Of a DNA stretch of 64,000 nt, positions 55,136 through 64,000 are shown piece by piece. The number at the start of each line of letters is the position of its first letter. Position 1 is the stretch's first letter. This DNA is from Branchiostoma floridae (Eukaryota > Chordata > Leptocardii > Amphioxiformes > Branchiostomatidae). The notes below the pieces were generated by a model that ran no database searches, was not told the DNA's origin, and saw nothing but the letters and a program-made list of their open reading frames with translations. Location: the NCBI RefSeq assembly GCF_000003815.2, contig NC_049985.1, positions 2,984,970 to 3,048,969 of the forward strand, in the 5' to 3' direction. A program made the position numbers and the translations under genes.

Positions 55136-56953
55136 GGAAACAACTACTCGATCTGCTGATAGTAAAGCAGGCCTGATGACGTATTCAAACCGTGACGCTT
55201 CCAAGGACGATATTTTCTCTAAACTTTAACCAGCCCTGTATTTATGTAGAATGCACTTTGAAATATCGCACTAGTAAAATCGCAAAGCTGGACAATAAAC
55301 ATATCTACAAATGTGTCGATGAAGGTTAGACATTCAGTTAATAAGATACGCCCAAAAGCAGTTGCTCAAGCAACTGGATATGATTTTGTAAAACGTTTGG
55401 TATCCAAAATCATTGTACATGTACTATTGACCGTTTCCAAAATCATATGTTGCTTTTTCGCGTATATCGACAATTTAGTACAAACGTATCCATAAGTCTA
55501 TGGTGTATGACAAACTAGAGACGGACAGATAAACTATACGTAGATCTCACTTCTGATAACGATGGTTGAAAGGTTCTTATCATGATTAGGGATCAAGTTG
55601 GGTTTGGGAAAAGAAACATTCCGAGATGTAGACAGTCGTGTTTGATATTTGTGTACAAAAAGAAGTCAGAACGGACAAGATCCAGGTGACGCCACGGATG
55701 TTCTTGTACCTAGCGGGGAAATTATTGACAAGCACATCCTGCCAATAGCTGCTTTGGCCTTCAGGTAATTGTGAGTTCTCTGACAAGTTACCTGCCGCAC
55801 TTTTCAAGGAATATAAACACGAAAAAGCATATTGAACATGGTGTACAACATGATTTACAATGCGGAATTGTGAAAGGCATGAAGAGAAGGGAAGAGAGAA
55901 ACAGCTAGTGGACCAGTGCAGGTAATGTGTAAACAGACATCAGTAACACCTGCAAAACTCCAACTTCACCTGCACTAACCTCTACATGCAGGTGGTACTA
56001 GTATTCCAGTCCTGAAGACGAAACCTTGTGCTAGCCCGCATTGTCTGCCGTATGTGACCTACATCGAAGGCACCAAGCTGAGGTCATTACCCCCTGCATC
56101 AGCTGTCCTCTGTTGCCATGGCGACCAGACCTGCTCCATCTGGACTGGCGTTGACCCGATGTGACCCCGACTGTCCTCAACGGGTGGCGGCCAGATAGGA
56201 GGTCATCCCGCGTCTGGCCCGTACACAAATGTATCAACAACCTTCACGGAACTTGGGTTACATACTCAGTTTCTTCTTCTCCAAACGATGAACAAGAAAC
56301 ATCATCATTTCGTCAACTAAACTTGGGAATAACCTGAAATCCACCATATGGATATCTCAAAAAAAGCTTAGACTATGGGGCAAAATAAAGTTGCATTTCA
56401 TTTGCCAAAATCTAACTTTCACAAAATCGAACTTTCGAACCCCTTTCGAATCTTGCATTTAGAACTACGTTCGATATGCGCATAGGATGTTCTGCTACAT
56501 AACAATCATTCCATGAGATGTATCGCCTTAATAATATATGGAACTATTGGTGAAATTTAGGCATTTTCGCACACATTCAATTGCATGTACAATGCAGGGG
56601 TAATCACTTATCAATATGTAATGTTACTAGCATCTGAATTTGCCATTTGAGTTCATTAAGAAAATAAACCGACCCTTGTGCTCCGGTGTTTGCGCGCTGA
56701 CGCCGACCTTTCGCGACCTTTGTCGGCTCATCTGCCGCAAAATGACTGACGTCTCGCCCGGACGACTCACATTACCGGCACGGTTTACTCCGCTCCAGCA
56801 TCCGTCACAGCACAAACACGAGAGTTTCTGGATCACAGTCACAGGAGGCAGCAAAATTTGAGGCGATAGTGTGAAGAAAAACAAACGGCCAACTAAAAAT
56901 ACGCTTCACTAAAAAAAAATGGACATGATGGAGAGGCGGCGAATGGCAACGTT
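55136..56953. other. No gene seen; CpG-richer patch at 56675-56860
   Basis: About 56675-56860 has many CpGs and overlapping frames of 73 and 85 codons on the two strands, neither recognisable. Nothing else seen. Confidence 0.5.
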
Positions 56954-57004
56954 AGAATAGAATAGAAATCTAGAGAATAGAATAGAATAGAATAGAATAG
57001 AGAA
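56954..57004 (+). repeat. (AGAAT)n microsatellite
   Basis: AGAAT units with one interruption (AATCTAG). Read directly. Confidence 0.95.
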
Positions 57005-58292
57005 CATAGCGTACGTATACCAGCTCTAGTGATGTATCAAAATCTTTTCCATTGAATTTAGGGGTAAAATTTAACGTTTCTATCGCCATACTTACCACAA
57101 TGCTGTTATCATCAATCGAAAGAGTTTGGGAATCTTTCTCGTTTGGTATGAACCCCAAAGACCCACATCAATGTACAAATGACGTCATCCACAAAATAAA
57201 TTTCCTTTCGCCCCATCATACAGATGTGTGCCACTTCTGCCGCACCTGACCCCCTCACCAAATATGACTCTTCTTCAGTGGTATTAAACGCCCTTTCCCG
57301 ACCCGAGGCCACGGCCGCGCGGTCAGGTGTGACATTAATTTCTACAGTCCGCCGTTCGGCCGAGTTACGGGCCGGATACCGGATACACGAACTCTGGGGA
57401 CGAGGTTATTACATGCTGGAAACCCGATCTGTGTCAGAACCTGCTCTGGGGACGAGGTATGGTTACGGCAGGTGGGAGGAGAAGTCGAAAATTGATGTAC
57501 ATGTATCTCAATTATTACTGGGCTTTATCGTGATATGATATCAACAAGCGATCCACTTCTCCGATTTCACCTTATTTGGCTTACATGAAGGCGTGACACC
57601 CTAGGCAGCGGTGTTAAGCCCAGCTTTGTTTATTTATTTGCACAAGAAGAAATGGTATGACATGATATATTTATAAATAAACAACACGTGCAGCGAGATG
57701 GAAGAAGCCTACTAGGCCTTCCTCCTCCTCTTTTTATACTGATAAAAAATGATCATAGTTTTGATAAACATTATTCGAGAAATGAAAGACAGAAGATACT
57801 GGAAACACTGTAAAATGCTATTATTTGTCATATTTCCCGATTGGGAGAAAGTATGACAATATTACTAACACAAACCTATAAAGAACATACTTCATGGAGG
57901 CTTCCACCAGGCTTCCCTAAGGGGGTCATGGATAGTGGAATTCGGCAAAAATTGGGTGGATAGATCTACAGAGAGAGACCGTGGTCAGCGTTATGTAACG
58001 TTGTGATAAGGGTTATGATAACTTCGTAGGAAAATGAAGCCCTATGTTGGCCAAACTCCCCAATCAAATCATTCTCTCTTTATCCATGATAGCCAGCTTA
58101 GTTAGACTTGTAAAGACTGCATTTGTTGCACCACAGGAGCAAAGAGCAAAGGGGTGGCGTCGGTTTATGGTATGATCCCTGGGGCAATTATACCGGTTGT
58201 GTTTTCATTTTATTCAATGCAATTTAATTTAATTTTATTGCCTCGACTGTAAAATGCCTACTGCAATACAACCAACTCTGCTCTACTAGTAG
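57005..58292. other. No gene seen
   Basis: A CpG-rich patch at about 57290-57470 contains CTCTGGGGACGAGGT twice (near 57400 and 57451). The 104-codon frame over it has no recognisable domain. Confidence 0.5.
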
Positions 58293-58685
58293 CTGTTTCA
58301 AATGGCTATCCCTGGAGACAAAGGCAATATACTAGATCCACTACAGCAGTAGAAAACAGGACATCAGAATTCACTGTCAGCGTTACAACTATATTACAAT
58401 TACAATCTGTTCTATTTGAACATGTTGACAGTATCTGGTACGCGTTCAGATCCTGTTCGGTGATGCCAGGGGAAATCTTTCTCAGTAGCTGTTTCAAATG
58501 GCTATCCCTGGTGACAAAGGCACTATACAAGATCTACCACAGAAGTAGAAATCAGGATATCAGAATTCACGACCAACATTACAACTATGTTACAATAATG
58601 ATCTGTGCTATTTGAACATGTTGACAGTAGCTGACACGCGTTCAGATCCTGCACGGTGTTATCAGGGGAAATCATTCTCAGTAGC
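58293..58685 (+). repeat. 196-bp tandem duplication
   Basis: Copies 58293-58488 and 58489-58685 share CTGTTTCAAATGGCTATCCC, ATCAGAATTCAC, TATTTGAACATGTTGACAGT, CGCGTTCAGATCCTG and CTCAGTAGC. Moderate divergence. Confidence 0.95.
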
Positions 58686-59400
58686 ACGGTAATAAAAACA
58701 CAGTCCAGATCTAGAAGACGTGACGCCGTTATACGATGGGTTGTGAATACAACAATAATAATATATAGTTCGCTGGCCGGTAGTAAACCTCTGACCCCAT
58801 GTGATATTGATATTATTATGCATTGTACGTATTGGAAGGAAGGCTATAAGAAAATTCCGAAACCAATATCTGTAAAAGTATGTTATTATTACCCCACAGT
58901 ACACAGCCTTTTTGTGAGGTAGATTGCTTTCGTAAAATGTATGCCTATGTATCAGAAGATATCATACGCTGTACGTTGTATTATTGTTGTGCAAAAAGGT
59001 TTTATTGCTTTTTGATTGCTTTCTATTACAAAATGTATCACCGAACGGATGCGTGGTTTCGGCTTGCTTTTATGCTTCTTTTATGCGGCGTTCTGTTTCC
59101 TTTTCTACCGCTTTGAACTCTTACAACTTATGTCGCAAAAGGGCGTATCAAAGTAAGATCCAAGTTACGGCTTGTTTTGCAAGTGTTCTTGTAGCGTTTC
59201 GCAGAACCTCCCTTGTAATGTTGCGTCATGCCGCCTCTGCTAGATCGGCATTCCAAAGGCTGCAAAACCATCCGTATGATTACGGATAAATTAACTAACT
59301 TTCATGGTAACATCTGTATGAATTAATGAAGGCCTTTGTAAAGGCACTCGTCGGTCTCGCAGGACCATGAGTAGTACTACATATAAATTCTACACAATGT
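58686..59400. other. No gene seen
   Basis: Frames at 58656-58922 and 58984-59289 have no recognisable domain. Confidence 0.5.
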
Positions 59401-59404
59401 ACTT

Positions 59405-59515
59405 ATTGTTTGTTTTTATTGTTTTTATTGTTTTAAGGCCTTTATTGTACATTTTTGCCCCGACAAGCGAAGTACAGGTCACAACAAAGACAAGACATGT
59501 ATATAAAACATCACA
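59405..59515 (-). mobile_element. Retroelement 3' end with TTTTATTG-rich tail
   Basis: On the minus strand: CCTGTACTTCGCTTGTCGGG, then ACAATAAAGGCCTT, then an AACAATAAA-like simple repeat. Arrangement as in the ends at 12506 and 23740, sequence different. Confidence 0.55.
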
Positions 59516-60078
59516 GATCTAGTAACACAGAAGTTCAGCTACTTCTCGCTTCTTGGTAAAGCAAAAAGCAAAAGGTGAAAATGTTGGACTGTATGGGTTT
59601 AGCTATGGTCGGTTTGTCCAAAGATGAAAGCTCATTGGTTTGTCAAAACGCATGGGGAATATGAATTTGTCATTGCTACTCTTATGTCTAAAGGGAGGGA
59701 ACCTGCACTCTATATAACTAAATAGTGTATTTCTATCTTTGACGTATATAACATACACAGTGCAATCAACAAATGAAGTGTACTTCAACTTCTACCATTC
59801 GAATAAAAACAAACCACCACACATCTACTTGACGAATAGATTATTTGCCCAACCCTCTCTATCACACTCCTTCGCACCTACTCGCCAAGTGGCCCAGACT
59901 GTCGGATTATCCGTTAATAGACTCAACCATCATTAAATTCCGATTTACAGTACCGATTAGCGGATGACACCAGACGGTTGTTTATTTTAGGGCCTCGCGA
60001 CCAGATGGGGGGAAGTTTCACACCCGCTTGTTTGTCTGATCCCGCCCAGAGCACAGCGGGGCTATAAAACAACTGAAG
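59516..60078. other. No feature seen
   Basis: Non-coding sequence; no repeat recognised. Confidence 0.55.
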
Positions 60079-60550
60079 ACATGTTATACATTCGACGCCT
60101 TTTCCTGATTCCCACGTATGTGCGACTTGTGCTGACATGATTTGTTTTCACACCAAAATCGCAGAAAAGAAAGTTTTATTTGACGACGAAGAGAGGTAAA
60201 TCTTTAAAAGACGGAAAGTACAACCTAAAACCCTTAATGTTACCTAGACAAATCAAAACATGCTTCAAATTCAAGGCGTTTCCGCATCTCAACGTATTTG
60301 AGACTTATGTTGGGAAAGTCGGAGACAAAAGTGTTATTTGATGATAAAAGTTATCTGGAGTTATCTCCAAAGTCAAACTCAAAGAGCTGGGTGTAAGACT
60401 TCAGACATGCAGTATAATCTAAAAAGCTCGTGGACCCATAGACAAAACAACACATGCTTTAGATTCGTCGCCTTTTCCGATTCCCACGTATTTGCGACTT
60501 GTGCCGAGGAAGTTTCTTGATGATTTGTTTTTCCACTCAGAGTCGTAAAA
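60079..60550 (+). repeat. Three-copy tandem duplication, ~180-193 bp
   Basis: Landmarks CATG.T..A.ATTC followed by CGCCTTTTCC.ATTCCCACG and TTGCGACTTGTG lie near 60079, 60259 and 60452. The middle copy is the most diverged. Confidence 0.8.
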
Positions 60551-60769
60551 AGTATCACTGGAATGACTGGAATTGGATAGTAAAACAGGAGGAGGCCGAT
60601 GATGAGGATGATGTTGATGTTTCAGCTGGTCCCAAATAAACTTTATAAAGTTGCTTTGGCTACTGGGTTTACTGGACTTTTCACTTTCTATTTTTCTTTT
60701 GTTGTGTCTTTCATCTTTCATTGCTTCTTCTCTCTTCTTTTCCTAGTGGACCTTATAGATCATTATAAC
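60551..60769. other. No feature seen
   Basis: Short non-coding stretch. Confidence 0.55.
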
Positions 60770-60862
60770 TAGCCTCTACCAGGCTACGTGGATCGGTGGT
60801 CTTATTGTAGAAATTGGACAAATAGAGTCAATAGTACGCTAGGGGAGTCGGCCGGCCAGAAA
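60770..60862 (+). mobile_element. Truncated copy of the 50673 TAGCCT element
   Basis: TAGCCTCTACCAGGCTACGT, GTGGTCTTATTGTAGAAATT and ACGCTAGGGGAGTC match the left arm and centre of the 160-bp element. The right arm is missing. Confidence 0.8.
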
Positions 60863-62950
60863 AAAAACAACATTATCCTCACCACGAAAGTCATAAAAAC
60901 CGCCAACGCAGAAAACACGCCGATGTACTGCTTGTAGCCTTAAAGTTAGGGTAGCTTTCTTTTTTTCCCTACACACTTGAATGAAAGACGCAAACGAACC
61001 TTCGCTAAGTTCTGATCACAAGATAAGGCCTGTGGTAGCTCCGGGGGTGTTCTTGTTATTCATACCGAACTGTGGGAGGTACGAGCCCGTCTCAACTATC
61101 CGTGTGCGCAGTTGTCCGTACGCCCTGCACGAATATAAAAACACGGGAATTGCCAGGAACTGTTGGCGCAAGCTGTTTCTGTGTCTCACAGATTGTAGCC
61201 CGTTTTCTCAGTGGGTGAACTTGAAGCAGTCTTTTACAAGAGGTTTGAGAAACACTCTTCTAAATGCAAACTGGTAATTGTACAGTGGAGCAAATTTGTA
61301 ATAAACGTTCAACTTGAGAAGCATCCGAACACTGATTGAAAGCTTGTCTGGCCGGACGCGGTTTGTATACTGAAATGGCGTATAAAGTCTATAATTTAGA
61401 CATTTAGACCATTAAGATTGCTCCATAATTCATCAGAATTGCAAATGTGACGCAATGTTTCACTAGGGCCTTGTAACCCTGTGTCATTTATGCCGCTCGA
61501 TGCCAACTACTAGTATTACAGATATTCAAACCTTTTGAATAAAAATATGAAAAATGTGCGCTGTAGATCTATCTGCGTGTCACATATTGCTGTAAGTTTT
61601 CACAAGCGAACGTGAAGAAATCATTGTGCTATTCACGCCTATATTGGACCCCCAAACTCACACAGCGAATGAGCGATTCAAGATTCGTCCAGTAGCGAAA
61701 GAAAGAAATCATCTTAACGATGAGTGATTGAGTTTTACGAGGTACTTGTAAATTATGCTGTTTTACTTCCGTGACAGTGCTTGTTAAAAGGTCATTGGGT
61801 TAAATTAATCGTCCTTTTTATTAAGGTGTTTTGGTTGCAATGAATAGTCAGTTTTACCGAAATGGAGTACTGTGTCTGTCTGTGGGGTCGACGTTTCGCT
61901 ATTCCTCAAGTAACAAGGAGTGGGGGTCGTATCTTCCTATCTTTACCTCAATGAAAATGGAGGTATTGTCTTATATGCGCGTGTGCGTTTGTGCGTGTGT
62001 GTGCGCGTGTACAATTGTATTTCCGAATATGTGTGGTCAGCATAACATATGAAGGTTTGAATGGGTGGTGACAATGTTTAGAATCTAGAATTTGATAGGT
62101 CTTGGGAAGACAAAGGCCAAGGTGGCTTTCCGTGTTATGGTTACTTTCCTTTTCTGCAAATTCTTGTGACGATTTTTGGGGTACAGATTTTACAACAGAT
62201 AAGGACACAGACGGTGTCAAATATTGTGTACGAATTAATTGACACTTAATTAACAACACCCGTGAGGCGGTTTAGGGAGGTGGGCTCGTGTGTTCACAAG
62301 TACGGGCGATTCTCACAACCAGGTGTGAATAATTTTTCAAGCAGATGTAAGAAGGTAAAATAGTAACTTCCGATTCTGCGGACAGTGCAGCTGGGACAGT
62401 GGTATAAAGTTTTTACATCTTCTTGAAGATTATTTCTGAAAGTCTGTTGCCTTGAGTAAAGATGACATAACCAATAACGCGCGAGAGAAAAATGATTGAT
62501 TCTGTATCACATTTCTTCGTGGCACTTTTTATTAATTACTGTTTTTCATGATTGACCTACTTTTTACCTGTTACCCTTTAAAGGTAATCAATCATCCACT
62601 CTATTCTTCTCACTATTGTTCTTGGATGTCTTGGACAGAAGAATCGGCCACTTGTCTGCAGTAGAACGACATTTCATTTAGCGGATTTTCCCAGCTAGAT
62701 CCGTGCCTATCGTGTTTTCACGTTTCTCCCAAAAAGGGTTACTCCGTCCCACGAGTCTTTCTAATGCGCCAGTCGGGACCAAAGCTCCAACCGCGGAAGT
62801 TATCAGATCTCCTCTTCACCATCTAGTGTAAAACGTCACCAGGTTTTCCAATGGGAGTCTGGAAACACCATTTCCACCTCAGCACGTGATATTTTCCTCA
62901 CCAGTACCTGTCCACAAGGGGCAATCATCGCTCACTCTTTACAGCCTAGG
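60863..62950. other. No gene seen
   Basis: The 98-codon frame at 60981-61277 has no recognisable domain. A TG/CG-rich microsatellite lies at about 61975-62012. Moderately CpG-rich toward the right. Confidence 0.5.
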
Positions 62951-62956
62951 CTCTAG

Positions 62957-62996
62957 TTTCGCGCCACGAGTGCCCACAGGGGAAAGCGCGGGAAAA
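62957..62996. promoter_or_regulatory. Pair of facing E2F-like sites
   Basis: TTTCGCGCC (62957-62965) and GCGCGGGAAAA (62986-62996) match the E2F consensus TTTSSCGC in opposite orientations, 20 bp apart. They also lie in an imperfect inverted repeat (TAGGCTCTAGTTT with AAAACTAGCCTG). No promoter or gene start is established nearby. Confidence 0.25.
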
Positions 62997-63194
62997 CTAG
63001 CCTGCTACAAATGTCGCAGAAATTGTCTCCTCTCCCCGAGCGTGCGTGTATCAGTTCTACTCTAAGTGGCAAGTGTTGACCTGGCGGTCGATCGCACTCA
63101 GCTGGCTTCCTCCGGGTGTTACCTGGGTCTCCAACGTGTTTCAGCCTTTTAGTTTTACTGCGTATGGAATGAAACCATTCATGCTACTTTTCAA

Positions 63195-63323
63195 GCAGAG
63201 GTTTGGCGTTTTTATCGGACTCTCTATTGTGTTCCGTTTTCTTGTCTCGTGGCCATAAAGAAAACGGTACAGAATAAAAAGTCCGATAAAACGCACAAAA
63301 AACGGTCGAAGCCTAACCTCTGC
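63195..63323. mobile_element. 129-bp foldback element
   Basis: GCAGAGGTT at 63195 pairs with AACCTCTGC ending at 63323. Further inside, TTTTATCGGACT pairs with AGTCCGATAAAA and CCGTTTTCTT with AAGAAAACGG. The right arm is longer by about 17 bp. No target duplication seen. Confidence 0.75.
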
Positions 63324-63364
63324 TCGGAGGGTAATTCTCGGGCACCTGTGCCAAAGACATATTC

Positions 63365-63530
63365 ATAAAATACTTTTATTTCCTTTCTTTCTTTATCTTT
63401 CTATCTATCACGCTTTCTATTTCTATCCATCCATTGCTATCTATTTATTCATTCTTACCCCTCCTATCTAATCGATGTACTGTATCTTTTTATCCATCCA
63501 TTACTTCTTACCTTATCTATTTACTTCTTT
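63365..63530 (+). repeat. Degenerate CTTT/TATC/CATC tract
   Basis: Pyrimidine-rich short units CTTT, TATC and CATC mixed. Confidence 0.85.
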
Positions 63531-63719
63531 CTGTCTGTGTTCCTGAGACCAGGAAGACGTCGCGACAAATGAAAGCAGGCGGAAAGGCATGTAAATATGA
63601 TAAAGGGGAGTCTGGTTGGATCCCGAGCTCGCCTCGGCGCCCGTTTCAAGTGTGTGATCAGATAAAATGTCCACAAGCAAGTGCATCTCTCTTTAACGAT
63701 CTTTAAAAACATCTGTTTC

Positions 63720-64000
63720 TTGGTTTTTCTACCAACCTAGCCATTTATCAACATGTATCTACCCATCTATCTGCCTTTCCTTACATCCATTTATCTACCT
63801 ATCTATCTATCTATATACGTCTATTGCTCCTTTTTAGTGAAATATCATGAAGATGACTCTACCCTCAGATGTCTCGATAGCCATCTATCCATCCACCCAT
63901 CTATCTATCTATCTATCTATCCAGATCTATACATCCATCTATCTATCCATTCATCTATCCATAAATCTATTTATGTATCTATCTATCTATCTTTTTATCC
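63720..64000 (+). repeat. (TATC)n/(CATC)n microsatellite reaching the window edge
   Basis: TATC and CATC units dominate from about 63755 and again 63880-64000, broken by a short unique part near 63825-63875. It continues past the window. Confidence 0.95.

Overview
This window looks like intergenic or intronic DNA from an animal genome, most likely a lancelet (Branchiostoma, a cephalochordate). The reasons are: no open frame behaves like a complete gene; there are many microsatellites, tRNA-headed SINEs, short palindromic DNA transposons and families of diverged local tandem duplications; there is one assembly gap of 617 N; and several dispersed motifs match repeats I remember from lancelet DNA. 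Those motifs include the block starting CCCCTGCTGTAGTGA, the TACTGTAAATGCA element and the TTCACCTTTATCCGCGGGG block. The species call rests on memory of repeat families and was not checked by a search.

Layout. 1-8.2 kb: diverged tandem duplications, a CA microsatellite and dispersed repeat fragments. 8.25-12.13 kb: one large element of about 3.9 kb with perfect 22-bp terminal inverted repeats, GACG-rich ends and two inverted arrays of a 16-bp unit. 12.1-22.7 kb: duplications, a 136-bp triplicate, a GT-rich duplication and a ten-copy array. 22.7-23.3 kb: gap. 23.4-27.5 kb: a retroelement insertion with a second element inside it, a four-copy array, and a further nested pair of DNA elements. 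29.5-30.5 kb: two clean inverted-repeat insertions with perfect 9-bp target duplications. 32-35.3 kb: a tandem array of roughly 575-bp units in which a 187-bp core is almost invariant while its flanks have diverged. 38-41.9 kb: SINE copies, duplications and a 483-bp element. 44.9-45.9 kb: a run of adjacent palindromic elements. 47.1-48.7 kb: a 482-bp-period array carrying SINE heads with a Pol III B box. 50.6-51.9 kb: a hot spot of palindromic elements, including one only 32 bp long. 52-64 kb: AT-rich and CpG-richer non-coding DNA, more duplications and a TATC microsatellite at the right edge.

No gene is called with confidence. Three minus-strand open frames (near 17.4, 45.5 and 54.5 kb) are kept as weak exon candidates. 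The best one is at 54.54-54.76 kb, which ends at a consensus GTAAGT donor in phase 0.

The two observations most worth following are the 187-bp core, present three times with at most one difference and able to form nested RNA-like stems, and a group of small elements with TAGCCT...AGGCTA ends and 9-bp target duplications, ranging from 32 to 483 bp, some carrying other elements inside them.
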